Positions 35,419-47,186 are shown, counted from the first letter of the stretch. The stretch: DNA of 64,000 bases from Planoprotostelium fungivorum (GCA_003024175.1 MDYQ01000023.1:1-64000); one strand, 5' to 3'. Numbers and translations are program-made. The notes: a model not told the origin generated them from the sequence alone.

Positions 35419-37319
35419 TTACGACATCATTGTTGTCAGGTTGATCCTCATTCGCAGTCGCAGGAACTCTCTGAATAAACACGGGAGGTCCTTCTTGCTG
35501 ACCCCAGCTCGGGCATTTCGGATAAATGTGTACAAGTCGGCCACACACACCAGCCTCTCTCTGCAGGAGTGACAGATCGGTCTCCACTCCGTATAGCCCA
35601 ACCCTGTCGGTGTGAGAGAGAAACCCACGAGAACCTCACCTTCTTCGGCGTCTTTCGTTCCCATACGAGTTCGGAAGGCGGCGTGAGTCGACTCGCAGCA
35701 GTCACATTGAATCTGCTGGTGTCCGGCCGGTAGAGTCTCGATGTAGCAAGTGTTCTCGGCTAGAGCCCTGTTGATCTGGCGCCACGATGAAATGAAGCCA
35801 CTCCTCGCTCCCGCTACGATTCGGTTCCCGATTGACTTCCTCGATTTGAAGATCCTGAGGCAAGGAGCTATCTCCTCCTCCAACATCTGACTCTGTCAGC
35901 CTCCCTCCACTCGTTCATCACCTGCCTTCTCTCCCAGTCGACCAGAGAGTAGTTCTTTATCAGGCTCAGGGCGTAGAAACTCAGAGAAATGAGCCAATGG
36001 ACCCGCAGGGAGTTCTTGTGGGATGGCAACATACTCTGCAGTCTACTCCTGTTCAGCTCTTCCTCCTCCCATCTCACTCACCGGTTCTTCGTCGATGGAC
36101 AACTCCTCCATAGCCAACTCTTGAGCCTCTTCTTCTTGATAGCACAGTCCATGGACGAAAGGTGCCGAGTTGGTCCTCCTCAGTGATGTACCGCTTCCGT
36201 TGCTCTTGGAGTTCCTTTGAAGGTGAGTCGTTTCATCGAATTCGTGTTCACGGTTCATTGATGGGTACCATATTGATGAGAGACTCACCCCCTCTCCCTC
36301 TTGGCTTCAGATCCATTGCTGGTGACAGATATGTTGTCTGTGCTCTGATTCCATGCTAGTTCTCTGACTCTGTGTGGTATGAGTGTGGATGTCAGGAGTT
36401 CTGAGATCGATGGTGATAGAGAGGATGAGGTAGAGAGGGGATGAAGTAGAGAGAGGATGAAGTAGAGAGAGGATGAAGTAGAGAGAGGATGAAGTAGAGA
36501 GGGGATGAGGTAGAGAGGGGATGAAGTAGAGAGGGGATGAAGTAGAGAGAGGATGAGGTAGAGAGAGGATGAAGTAGAGAGAGGAACGAGAGATACCTGA
36601 ATAGATCCAATCGAGATGAAGAGCGGATTCTTTCTTTGAGAGTCTTGTTTTGAGCAGATTCGAGATCACAGCGATGAGAGAGCTCTTCCAAACGTCCTTT
36701 GAGAGCCTCGCTCTGCTCCTCTGCCTGTGATCTTCGTCTGGCTTCTAGGCTGACCATTCGATTGGCTTCCTCAAAGAGTGTCCTCGTGACGTCCTCTAAC
36801 TCTCTCGACGTGTCTTCTAACCTTCTCTCTAGACTCGCCGTCCTCTCTTTTTCTTCCTGTAATAGCAATCTCAATTCGGCCACTGCTATTTGTAACTCTT
36901 GAGGTGTCAGAGCCTGCTCTCATCAGCTTTATCTCACTCCTGCTCTCACCTGTGATACGATTGCTCTCTCTTGATTTGCCTTCTCCTCATTTCTATTGAA
37001 CAACATGACTATCCGTTGGTTCAGCTCTTGAACCGTATTCTGCAATAAGTCATTGTCCGCCCTCAGATGTCCTGCAACTATCAGTCATCGTCACCATCTT
37101 TCTTCCTACTTACCCTTCGCTCTCGTCTCCTTATCTAACATTTGCTTATGTATATTCAACTGCTTCTCTGATTCTGCATTCCTCCTGATTAACTGCTCAT
37201 GCTCTAGTGAGAGTTTGTTATACTTTTGTTGGCATTCTGAGCGTGAAAGTCAACAGAGTAACGATTTGCATTCGTAAGAGTCAATGCGCACCATCGTGAT
37301 TCGAGCCTCTTAGCACCAT
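35419..37319 (-). CDS. Sec2/Rabin8-type Rab guanine-nucleotide exchange factor
   Basis: Sec2-family proteins activate Rab8/Sec4 GTPases on secretory vesicles. From ATG 37319 (MVLRGSNHDE) the first half is coiled coil: KYNKLSLEHEQLIRR, LLQNTVQELNQRIVMLF, and the Sec2p signature LEDVTRTLFEEANRMVS, the segment that contacts the Rab. A Ser-rich middle follows with SLRRTNSAPF. The C-terminal region reads ICHSCRERLVCVADLYTFI and LFREFLRLRMRINL, matching the conserved C-terminal block of Rabin8/Rab3IL1 (C..RI..V..FFTYIR). Stop TAA is at 35419-35421. The start was chosen by splice phase: joining 37319 through the intron ending near 37246 gives ECQQKYNK in frame. A 16-nt minisatellite fills one intron. 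A fit with the ARF-like, coatomer and RMC1 genes nearby is thematic only. Confidence 0.85.
36424..36583 (-). repeat. 16-nt minisatellite, about 10 copies, in an intron
   Basis: Ten consecutive units of gatgaagtagagagag (variants gatgaggtagagaggg) with no indels. The array lies in the intron that begins after the exon ending SSRLDLFR (donor gtatct near 36596), so it is non-coding. It is purine-rich on the plus strand. Confidence 0.95.
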
Positions 37320-37678
37320 GCGTGAGCAACCACTCAACAAGCTGATCACCTAGTATTGATGTGTGTCTTCTCCTTTTGGATGCGTCCTCTGTTTGTGCTC
37401 GTTTCCGCGAAAACCCGTTCTCCCAGGAACCCAAAAATTTGTTAAAAGTGAAAGCAATCAATGAATCCCTCTGTTATAAGAGGACGCAATGATGGTGTTG
37501 TTCGTTAGATATCCCAAGGCAGTGGCAACAGGTGATTGAAAGTGTCTGTGGTTAGTTGTAGTTGAAGAAAAGTCTTTCGTGTCAAGCGGGACCAGTCTGA
37601 TGGCTGCTGACGGTGAAGATCTACAAGCTTACTGCTTATTCCGAGTTGTCCAACGCTCAGCAAATCAACATAAGCAAG
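37320..37678. other. Divergent intergenic region
   Basis: About 360 bases between the Rab GEF start and the next plus-strand start. Presumed shared promoter region. Minus-strand open frames here show no motif. Confidence 0.4.
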
Positions 37679-39250
37679 ATGTCGGGTGAGCTGATGCTGC
37701 ATTTTAACCGACATCTTCGTGATTCTGGGAGAAGCAGCCAAATGAACGAATTTATAGGGTCGGTCTTTCGAGCACACCCCCAAAATCGCTGCCAGCGGTT
37801 GTGACGTCAGAACTCAAGACCGAGTTGTTGATAGAGCTGAGCAATTTACCTGAATCAATAGAGAAATCAGTTAAAAGCTATGTTCAACACAAGTTAAGCC
37901 GTGGATCGTATACCCAAAATGTGTTTCCCAGTTATCAGGGTGAGTGAACCTCGACGCCAATGTTGAGATCCTCAGGGGAGAGTGAGGAAGAAACTGCCTT
38001 CTCAGGACAGATCAGTATACTGCCCATTAATCAACAAGAGAATCCAAGGACATCAGGTGAAGGAGAAAGGTCAAGTGAACTGACTTGAGCAGTGGGAGCG
38101 AACACCTTGTGTTACTCGGGTATGTTCGCCTTGGACACAAAGAAAATGGACAGGATAGAGCCGGAGGAGGGAGGGAGATACAGCTGCTACATCCTCTGTC
38201 TGGTTTCTCATGTCGAAGACGATGAGGGATTCGCTCTCTTCCGAGCTGATCTGGGTAAGTGAGGTCCATTCGCTTTGCTGATGGCCGCAGATCTGTTCTG
38301 CAATCGAGTGGGAGAACAGCTGTATCAGATCAAGATGGGATCCACAGTGAGTTTCTCTTCATCATCTTCACTCTTCTCAACTCCTTCAGTCGATGCAGCT
38401 ACTGGACGATTATCTGAGCTCATGGCATTCCTTTTCGGTGAGGGATGATGCCGTTGAAAGTCTGAGTCCAAAAGATTGGATATGTCGTTCGTTGTGTGAA
38501 CCTATTGGGAGTGGACACACTGGCCACACTGTTGTACCACATCTACATGTCTGGAAGTATCACAGTCCTCACAGCCATGACCAAGGAGAAATTGGCCGAT
38601 AAAACGACACTGGGATCGCAGAAGGTCTTCTTAGAGGACATCTGCAGGTGAGAGAAGGAGAAGACTGAGACACTCAACATCCGAAATAGATTCATCAGGG
38701 CAGTCGACCCTGCAGCGATGACTCATCACAACATGATGTCATCGGTCCAACTGCAGATTAGACACGTCGAAGAACAACCAAACGATGGTAATGGGATATC
38801 TCTGTCCATGGATGATCAGTACAAGATTCACATGGATAAATCAAGTGAGTAGACGATGTTGATGTGTGGTGAGCAGACAATGATATTGGCAGATACAAAC
38901 CTCTTTTGTATGGAGAGATCAAGAATGTTACACAAGTCAGTGCAGAGCAAGAAGGGGGCGACGTACTTGAGACATGTTATGGAAGATGCGAAATCAAAGG
39001 TGAGAAGAGAACTGTGCTGGCTCTTACGATTCAGGTCCTGGAGGACTTCAATCGGTTGAAACGGATGGTGGAGGCGGCCAAGCTGAATAACTATGCACTC
39101 TATAAGGCGTACCGATTTATGCTGAAGAGTGAGAATGGTGATGTGATCACCGAGCTGCTGAGAAGTCAGAAGAGCAAAGCAGGCGATGCTGCTGCGTCCG
39201 AAGTTTTGAGGATCATAAGAAATGTAATGAATGAAGATAAGACGTCGTAG
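37679..39250 (+). CDS. Unrecognised multi-exon protein
   Basis: Readable exons from ATG 37679 (MSGELMLHFNRHLRDSG) are followed by TSELKTELLIELSNLPES, MFALDTKKMDRIEPEEGG with CYILCLVSHVEDDEGFALF, and VCVNLLGVDTLATLLYHIY. The C-terminal half holds IGRYKPLLYGEIKNVTQVS, EKRTVLALTIQVLEDFNRL and LNNYALYKAYRFMLKSENG, ending in TAG at 39248-39250. The consistent alternation of amphipathic helices and short strands and the good splice sites indicate a real, probably globular protein of roughly 430 residues. There is no signal peptide and no membrane segment. I do not recognise the family. The joins near 37770 and 38430 are uncertain. The gene converges with CCT-beta. Confidence 0.6.
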
Positions 39251-39574
39251 GTTTGTAAATTTATACCCTGGAGAGCATTCAACAGACATAAAAAATAGAT
39301 AGTTTATGCATCACAGAGCCTTGTATAAGACAACTTGTCACGAAAGAAGGGGGCTTATAATAAGCTCACTTATCTCATTTATCCCTCCCAAGGGGAATGA
39401 AAGCATGAGCGAAGCCCCGCAGTACTCAAATGAGTCTTCCTACATCAGCAGCAGGTGTTGGACTGGCTTGACAAAAGGCAAGTGATAAAAACTGCTGTGA
39501 AACAATCGAAGACAAAGATAGAGAGGAGACAGATGAAGAGAGACGAGAGCACCAATGTTTAATGAAAGTTAGGT
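39251..39574. other. Convergent intergenic region
   Basis: About 320 bases between two stops. It holds the 3' ends of both neighbours; nothing else is seen. Confidence 0.4.
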
Positions 39575-41618
39575 TCAAGAGTGGTGGTCCTCCTCTCTCT
39601 TCCGTGGGGCGGCTCTGATAATATCATCTACACGCAATATCATCTCTGCGGCCTCTGAGGCCGAGAGGAGGATCTGGTTCTTTGCCTTGAAGCTCTCCAA
39701 GACTCCCATCTCCACCACATCTCCAACGCTTCCGTCTGTCATGTCCAGGCCGGCTGTGACGTTACCCGTGTTGTACTCTGCCTTCAGCTGAGAGATCAAC
39801 TCGGAGCTGTCGTAGCCTCCGTTCTCGGCGATGATCGAGGGCAGTTGTCTCAGGGCAACAGCGAAGCTCTCCATGGCGATGGCCTTCTTTCCGGGGGTCT
39901 TCTGGGCCAGGCGGTCCACGGCAGCAGCCATCAGCATCTCACTGCTTCCGGCTCCCAACACAACTCTGGGGTCCTTCACGGTCTGAGACAGGACGCAGAG
40001 GGCGTCGTGGATCGATCTCTCGGCCTCCTCCAGCATGTGGCTCGTCGCTCCTCTCAGGACAATCGTGCAGGCTGCACCCACGGGCACTCCAGACAGACGG
40101 ATGACCTTTCACCTTCAGCCTTCTCCATCGAAAAGGGCTCACCTTGTCTTCACCGATGATGATCTCCTCGATGAGCTTGCAGGTACCGATCTTGACCAAC
40201 TCGGGGTGGTCGAAGGTGGAGACGATCTCTGCACCGGTGACGAGAGCGAGTCTCTCGATACCCTCAAAGTCAGCGTGCTCGATGGAGACGACACCCTTGG
40301 AGGTGAAGTACTGCTCGGGCAGGTTGTAGATGAGTTGACGGTTGATGAAGCAGTTGATTCCGTGGTCGACGATCTTCTGGCACTTGGAGATCATCTTCTT
40401 CTGTGACGTGTCAACGGATGTCGGGGGAGCACCTCACCCTCTCGGCCTCTTCGATGGCAGCGACTTCCGAAGTGGATGTAGCCTTGACCTTGGAGCCAAA
40501 GATCTTGATCTTGTCTGTGTCCATGGGTGTGTTGGCGATGAGAATCTTGGCGTTCTCCAGTCTCTTGGGCTGTCCCACTCCAATTCTCTTCTCCAGAATG
40601 AAACCCTCCTCGAGGTAAGAGTCTTTCAGTGAGCCTCCGGTCTTCTTGATGATGTGGATGGCATCCAAATCAGTAGATCCCTGTCCGTCTCAATTTGACT
40701 CCGACCCCTCGTCTCACCTGCAGACGAAGCACGGCATCGACGCAAAGCTTGGCGAAGAACTCCTTCTCTTGTTGCAGAATCTTTGAGCTCAAGGTGGTCA
40801 TGGCGATCTTCATCAGATCGTTTCGGAATGCCTCTGCGTGGAATGAGAATGAGAGATGATTGGCTGACTTACCCTTGTCGGCAGAGTTGTCCTTCACGGA
40901 GGCCAGGAGGGCCTCTCTGGCGGCATTCGAAGCGAGTCTCCATGCTAACAAAGTCAGCAGATGAGATGGAGGTTGTAATCACCATCGACGATGGTTTGGG
41001 GGTGGAGCTTCTGAAGGATGAGCTTTTCGGCTTCACGGAGGAGCTCTCCGGCCAAGACCGTGACACTGGTAGTTCCATCTCCGACTTCATCGTCCTGAGC
41101 TTTTGAGATCTCTGTGAGAGTTTTAGAATCTATGAGAGGATGCGAGTGTTGGATACTTACCGACAAGAACTTTAGCAGCGGGGTTGTCCAGGTATATAGA
41201 CTTCAAAATGGTGGCACCGTCGTTGGTTACAGACACACCGTTTCCACGTCCCATAGATTGGAGAATCTTGTCCTATCATCTCAGTCAGAAACATGTTCAA
41301 CAAAAAGGATCAAGAGAGTAAATGATCAGCCAGAAATAGGTATTCGAGGATGAAAAAGCCATTTTAGAGATCAAGAAGTGCCTACCATTCCCTTTGGTCC
41401 CAATGTGGCCTTCACTAAATCGGAGATGGCAATGGCACCAACAAAGACGGACTTCGTAATGTTAATACTATCCTCAACTCTCAATTTTGACTCACCAGAC
41501 GAGCATTCTCACCCTTCTCCTCACTTCCTTCCTCCTCAAGAATTCGAACAGGTTGAAACGCTGTGCTATACTACAATCTTTTAGAATCTTCCATTTTAAA
41601 GTCCCCACTCACAGCCAT
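39575..41618 (-). CDS. CCT2: CCT/TRiC chaperonin subunit beta
   Basis: A subunit of the cytosolic ring chaperonin that folds actin and tubulin. The start is encoded as ATGGCT at 41618, then an intron, then [25 protein letters not shown] and [22 protein letters not shown]-site motifs follow ([32 protein letters not shown]). A middle exon has [16 protein letters not shown], and the C-terminal half has [19 protein letters not shown] and [19 protein letters not shown], ending [15 protein letters not shown] with TGA at 39575-39577. [15 protein letters not shown] and APRKR..DHH identify the beta subunit among the eight paralogues. The catalytic Asp residues in GDGTT are intact. Confidence 0.95.
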
Positions 41619-41905
41619 CCTCTTTTGTGATCGTGGATGATCGTATCAAATAATGAACTCCTCCGCTTCGTTGTTTTCTCAAAGGAACCAAAAATAGAGA
41701 AATCATTTTTTTGTTATTTATAACGCATTCTGTGCGCTCTCATCGTCACAATTTCAATCAGAGTGAACGTATAAAATCTCAGAAGACATATTATTTATTA
41801 TGATCTCTTCTTCTATAAGTAAACCTCGTGACAAAGAGATTTATCAACAGCAATGTGTAGTCATCAGGTCTGATGAGATGAGATGTTGAGATATCACCGT
41901 CTCAC

Positions 41906-42306
41906 TTATTCATCATTCAAATTTGTCTCAATCCTCGATGAGCTCACGTCATCATTTTCATTGACAGACGGTCGTCTGATCTCGACTCCCTGAGTCAATG
42001 AGTGTATCACCTCGATTTTAGCCTTGATTGAGTGAAGCAGCATCGTCTTCAAAGTTTCAAAGAAGGAGATCGTGAGGTCACAAAATCGCATTCTGTCTCA
42101 CCTAATACTGCACTCCGTGTAGTCAATTCAGCTCGTTGGTTGTATGAATATCGAATGTGGCCTATTGCGTTATAGATCAGAGATTGAACTGCAATCAATC
42201 CATACAGTGCGATGTTACTGATGTCGTCACACTCCCCTGAAGAATATAAGTTGATACAGATCGACCTAATCATATCACTTAACAAATGACTTGAGCCAAC
42301 CTTCAT
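41906..42306 (-). CDS. Small helical protein of unknown function
   Basis: ATG 42306 opens MKVGSSHLLSDMIRSICINL, then SNIALYGLIAVQSLIYNAIG, RYSYNQRAELTTRSA, an intron of about 60 nt, and LLHSIKAKIEVIHSLTQGV with a Ser/Asp/Asn-rich acidic tail ending TAA at 41906-41908. The total is about 105 residues, mostly helical, with a moderately hydrophobic stretch (IALYGLIAVQSLIY) that could be an amphipathic helix rather than a membrane span. No family is recognised. It was considered as the missing C-terminus of the upstream E2-like gene, but splice phases do not fit and no HxxxDG motif is present. Confidence 0.4.
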
Positions 42307-42354
42307 TCTTCGCACAAGCAACTACCTCACATCAATCCCCTGACACATTCAATA

Positions 42355-43030
42355 AAGAAGAGAGACACATTCAATGATGAAGAGAAACTCTCTACTCACA
42401 GCTCTCCTATCAACTCGTGGATGAAGGGTGTGGGTTTACCTGTACCAACCGCGAGGATGGCCCCCTGTGGAGGGTTGATGACAGCAGAGGAGGCATCGAT
42501 GTGAAACATTCCCAAATTGGATATGCTGAAGGTTCCTCCCTGGAACTCCTCGGGCTTCAGTTTGTTCTCTCTGGCCTCTTGGCCAGTTCCTCGTTGGGGT
42601 CAGTGCAATGAGTACAAGGCCACTCACTTGAACTTCCGTTGCGATGTCGGGGAGAGCCTTGTACTGGGCGCTCTTGACGATGAGTGTGGTCAGACCTCCT
42701 TCTGTGGCCACCGCAACAGAGATGTCAGCGTTGTTTCTGTTCTCTACGATCTCTTCTCGCTTCACATCCCAGCTCGAGTTGACCTGCCTCTCGTCACTCC
42801 GGTCGTTGCGAGTCGCAATGAATTGAAGGACGTCCCCTTTCAAGTTTCCCTGTTCCAGAGACAGAGTCCAGAGGTAAACGATGGCGTAAAAGTACTGCCC
42901 TCGCTGATGGTGACAACCTCACAGTCTCTCCTTCAAAAATTCAATCAGGAATTAAAGAAAGGGAGAAACCACCTGCTGCTGAAGAAAATGATCGGTAGTT
43001 GGAGAATGAAGGTTGTCTAGGCCATCATCT
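42355..43030 (-). CDS. Abbreviated pyruvate dehydrogenase E2/E3-binding-like protein
   Basis: A leader-like stretch rich in Ser/Arg ([10 protein letters not shown]) runs, over a 42-nt intron, into a peripheral subunit-binding domain: [20 protein letters not shown] followed by VSGTG and LKGDVLQFI (about 42930-42835). Soon after comes the middle of the 2-oxoacid dehydrogenase acyltransferase fold: [50 protein letters not shown] and [18 protein letters not shown]. Missing compared with the family are a lipoyl domain, roughly 100 residues between the binding domain and VNSSW, and the terminal HxxxDG catalytic motif. The binding domain normally holds E3 or E1 in the mitochondrial complex. No ATG is found in frame at the 5' end, so a first exon remains unplaced, or the gene is a remnant. 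Confidence 0.65.
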
Positions 43031-43096
43031 CGACTTTTTTATAGCCCATTACAACCAGCCCCGACAAGAAGGGTGGGACTTGTCCCTCCGAGGTCG

Positions 43097-44197
43097 ATGG
43101 CAAACACAACGATGGGCTGGAGAGCATTGGTCCTATTTATCTGTTTCTCTGGAGTCCAATCAGTGTGGCCCAAAGATTGTATTTTTACCAACACGGAGAA
43201 TGATCGGGTGTACGATTTGAAACCGATGAAGACTTCACAAGTGATGTAACGCGCTTCTAATGGTTCTGATTGATGAAGGATTACGTTTACTCTAATCAAA
43301 TGCGAGAGAGCTATCGGTTCAATTTTTGTCAGAACATACTTCAGCCTGGGTCATGTCCGACAGACTGCACAGCTTGTTTGACCTCTATAAGAGGGGTTCA
43401 ATGCCTCATGCGAGATTTGTCCATTACCATCACCGAATGTGAGGTTAACCGTAGTCCTCTTCTGACAACAGCAGTGCGCCTGGCAGATGGAACAATTACA
43501 GATGGGTTTGTGATCGAATCCGCGGCCAACATTCAAGGTCCTATCCCTGCATCTCTCAATGTGTGAGTCGTATCGTTCCTTCACTTCTCATGATCTTAGC
43601 ACTTTGAATGTCTTCTGTAACCTACAAACAACATCACTCCCTGGTATAATCAATTACGATGGATTCATTGGCCCCTACGATTACCACACCTTCAACATGA
43701 CCTCTTCAGCTGCATGTGGTCGAGCGTTGGAATCCTCATATTCCGGTCTCGGTGTTGGTTCCATCTTGTGTATTATGTGAGAATTATCTTCCATATTGGT
43801 ATTCATTGAGTCATAGATTCGTAAGCGCTTTAGCAGCGTATCTGGTGATGGGAATTATCGTAGTGAGATGGAGGAGTAAGGAGTTTGGACTACCGAACAA
43901 AGAGTTCTGGTTTGGAACGGGATCTCTAATCAAGGTAGATAGAAACGTATCCATTAGAGTTGACAAACTGTAGGATGGTTTCAATTTCACGGTGAACAAA
44001 GGCAAAGGCTTGGTGAAACGAGGAGATTACACAACTGTATGAACACATAAAGCCTATTTTTCCTTATCATTGCACATTATCAGACGATCTGTGATGACGA
44101 TGCTCATTGTGGTGATTTAATTTGTTCGATCTGCTATCGAAAACCGGATAAGACGTCTATTAACGAGCGATCCACGTTATCTGCGGTGCCCCTTTGA
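43097..44197 (+). CDS. Mannose-6-phosphate-receptor-like type I membrane protein
   Basis: ATG 43097 starts a signal peptide (GWRALVLFICFSGVQSV), then a Cys-rich lumenal domain of MRH/M6PR type with YDLKPM early on, FNFCQNILQPGSCPTDCTAC, and later CGRALESSYSGLGVGSI. A membrane segment follows (FVSALAAYLVMGIIVVRW), and then the cytosolic motif KEFWFGTGSLIKDGFNF, which is the conserved FW..LP.L..DG block of M6PR/Atg27-like proteins. A Cys-rich tail (CDDDAHCGDLICSICYRK) ends at TGA 44195-44197. Such proteins sort cargo between Golgi, endosomes and autophagosomes. Which sugar, if any, is bound cannot be told. The start codon lies close to the 5' end of the opposing E2-like gene. Confidence 0.8.
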
Positions 44198-44288
44198 CAG
44201 ATTTGACAATACTAAACCCTAAGACCGTCTTTTCTGTCATGCATTTCACCTTCACACCGCCATACACGAGCCACGTAGAACGACTTCT

Positions 44289-44880
44289 ATGCAACATATG
44301 CATCCATCTTACGAACACATCCAATTATTCACCGACATGATGGAGCAACGGATCGCAGAGAATGCATCCCTCCAAAGAAGAGAAACCCCTCCATGCGGAC
44401 GTAAGAGATCAAGACTAATCGACTTAACATCCTTGTAGACCTTTTGCACTATCAACGGTCTCATCTAACGCATCCCACAGAGAGATCTTGACAGAGCTCC
44501 TTCCATTCAACACCTCCATGGTGCTATCGACTTTTCTGTTGAATGTGGGTGTCTTCCGTCTGAGATGGGGAAACAGGCTTCTATGTGTTGGTCAATCCAT
44601 CGTGCGAGCACATCGCGTGTCTCCAAACGAATACACCATCGTCGCCCAAGTTGTCGCGTCTCGAATTCTCGTCCACGAACGCCAAGATCTTCATCGCGTC
44701 AAGCTACCGCATCGGCTTAATTCTTAACGCGAATTTTGAGATCAAAAAGATCCGATATAAAATGTCGACGCCCGAGTTGAGGTTGCCAGTATGTCTACAT
44801 TTCATTAAAGAACACGAGGTTCCACGTGTCTGCGATAATTGGGAAGGAGAGGACAACAAAAGAGAGAGATTCGCACAAGA
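44289..44880 (+). CDS. Unrecognised candidate gene upstream of BiP
   Basis: ATG 44289 opens [20 protein letters not shown], followed by a clear donor (gtaaga near 44401). Later open pieces in agreeable order are [37 protein letters not shown] and [20 protein letters not shown]. Joining them needs introns shorter than 30 nt, below the usual minimum here, so the model is shaky. The reading frame runs to the edge of the BiP start. No family is recognised, and part of this stretch must be the BiP promoter. Confidence 0.3.
44822..44828. promoter_or_regulatory. CACGTG-containing element upstream of BiP
   Basis: CCACGTG lies 56 bases before the BiP start codon. bZIP factors of the unfolded-protein response bind ACGT-core elements and CCACG half-sites in other eukaryotes, so this is a plausible but unproven stress-response site. 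Confidence 0.25.
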
Positions 44881-44883
44881 AGC

Positions 44884-46977
44884 ATGCGGTCCAGCACAAT
44901 CACATATACGTTGGCAGTAGCCACAATCTTCAGCATCCTCTTAGGAGGTGCTTTTGGTGAAGGCGACAACAAAGTCGAGTGGCCAGTCATTGGTATCGAT
45001 CTTGGAACGACCTACTCCTGTGTTGGTGTTGCCAACAAGGGAGGACAAGTTGAAATCTTAGAGAATGACTTGGGTAACCGGTGAGCATTCGATCTTGTGA
45101 CGTCACCTTATCACAATCACAATCACGATTGACCGAGACCTACAGTATCACACCTTCTTACGTGGCCTTCACCGAGACAGAGAGACTCATCGGAGAGGCA
45201 GCCAAGAACCAGGCCGCTGTCAACCCCGAGAACACCGTCTTCGACGCCAAGCGTCTGATCGGTAGAAAGTTCAGTGACCCCGAAGTCCAGAGAGACAAGA
45301 AGCTGTACCCCTTCGAGATCGTCGAGAAGGACAGCAAGCCTTACATCCGTGTCACCGTCAAGGGAGAGAAGAAGACCTTCAGCCCTGAGGAGATCTCCGC
45401 CATGATTCTGAGTGAGTGTCTGAACATGTCTCGTTCCACCGACTCATTTCCTCTCAGCCAAGATGAAGGAGACTGCCGAGGCCAAGATCGGTAAGCCCGT
45501 CAAGAACGCCGTCGTCACCTGTCCCGCCTACTTCAACGACGCTCAACGTCAAGCCACCAAGGATGCCGGTATCATTGCCGGTCTGGACGTCAAGCGTATC
45601 ATCAACGAGCCCACCGCCGCCGCCCTGGCCTACGGTCTGGACAAGAAGGGAGAGAAGAACATCTTAGTCTTTGATCTCGGAGGAGGTACCTTCGATGTGT
45701 CCGTCCTCACTATCGAAGACGGTATCTTTGAGGTGCTGTCCACCAACGGAGACACCCACTTGGGAGGAGAAGATTTCGATCAGAGAGTCATGGAGCACTT
45801 CCTCAAGGTCTTCAAGAAGAAGACTGGAAAGGACGCCTCCAAGGACAAGAAGGCCATTCAGAAGCTGAGACGAGAGACCGAGAAGGCCAAGAGACAACTG
45901 TCTTCCCAGCACCAAGTCACCATCGAGATCGAGTCCTTCCACGACGGTTCCGACCTCACCGAGACCCTCACCCGAGCCAAGTTTGAGGAGCTCAACTCTG
46001 ACCTCTTCCGCAAGACCCTCAAGCCCGTCCAGAATGTCTTAGATGACGCCAAGAAGAGAAAGGATGAGATCCACGAGATCGTCCTCGTCGGAGGATCCAC
46101 CCGTATCCCCAAGGTCCAGCAGCTCCTGAAGGAGTTTTTCAACGGAAAGGAGCCCAACAAGGGTGTCAACCCCGATGAAGCCGTCGCCTACGGAGCCGCC
46201 GTTCAGGGAGGAGTTCTCTCTGGAGAGGAAACCCTCGGTGGTGTCGTCCTCCTCGATGTCGCCCCCCTCACCCTCGGTATCGAGACTGTCGGTGGAGTCA
46301 TGACCACCATCATCGCCAGAAACACCCTCGTCCCTACGAAGAAGTCCCAGGTCTTCTCCACCTACCAGGACAACCAAGACAGAGTGTTGATCCAAGTCTT
46401 TGAGGGAGAGAGATCCATGACCAAGGACAACCACCTCCTCGGAAAGTTTGAGCTCACTGGTATCCCCCCCGCCGCCCGTGGTGTCCCTCAGATCGAAGTG
46501 TCCTTCTCCATGGACGTCGATGGTATTCTCCACGTGTCCGCTGAGGACAAGGGAACCGGAAAGAAGGAGGCCATCACCATCACCAATGACAAGGGAAGAC
46601 TCACCAAGGAGGAGATCGACAGACTCGTCCAGGAAGCCGAGGCCGCCGCCGAGGAGGACAAGCTGGTCAAGGAGAGAGTCGAGGCTGTCAATGGACTGGA
46701 GAGCTACGCTTACCAAGTCAAGAACACTCTGTCTGACGACGAGAAGGTCGGTGACAAGCTGGGAGCTGAGGACAAGGAGACCGCCGAGAAGGCCGTGAAG
46801 GAGACCCTGTCGTGGTTGGACGAGAACCGCTCGACCGCCACCAAGGACGAGGCCGACGAGCAACAGAAGGCCCTCGAGAAGGTCATCCAACCCATCATGA
46901 GCAAGCTGTATGCTGCCGGTGGTGGTCCATCAGAAGGTGGTGCTGGTGCCGAACAACCAGACCACGATGAGCTATAA
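44884..46977 (+). CDS. ER-lumenal Hsp70 chaperone BiP/GRP78
   Basis: BiP folds proteins in the ER lumen and is an ATPase. ATG 44884 begins a signal peptide ([20 protein letters not shown]), then the ATPase domain: [50 protein letters not shown], and [28 protein letters not shown] comes later. The substrate domain follows with [20 protein letters not shown], a helical lid, and the C-terminal HDEL ER-retention signal before TAA 46975-46977. Introns at 45081-45145 and 45412-45457 restore GNRITPSYV and [12 protein letters not shown]. The ER ending and signal peptide separate it from cytosolic and mitochondrial Hsp70s. Codons are extremely C/G-ended, suggesting high expression. Confidence 0.97.
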
Positions 46978-47186
46978 ATAAATTGAATCAAGTGTGATGG
47001 GTCAGTTGATCTCGCGTGAACAATCTGTGGTGTACACTGAGAGGTGGAAGGTTGACCGATATCGTTCGTTATTGGAATCGTTTTAGTGTGTTGTAGTTCA
47101 AGGGTATGAGAGATGCGGAGGGCGATCTCGAACAGACACCACCATCAGCAGATGATCTAATCCTATTCGTGTAGAAGTGATCATAT

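Noticed and set aside
36424-36583. CRISPR-like array
   Set aside because: Units are contiguous with no spacers, and the host is eukaryotic.
36392-36669. Ser/Leu/Tyr-rich repetitive protein frames over the 16-nt array
   Set aside because: The array lies between a good donor and acceptor of the Rab GEF and the frames are simple translations of the repeat.
41906-43030. The small gene at 41906-42306 as the catalytic C-terminus of the E2-like gene
   Set aside because: Splice phases do not join and no HxxxDG motif is present in any frame.
46039-46890. 283-codon minus-strand frame inside BiP
   Set aside because: Mirror of BiP codon bias; Leu/Asp/Gly-rich with no known domain, and BiP is certain on the plus strand.
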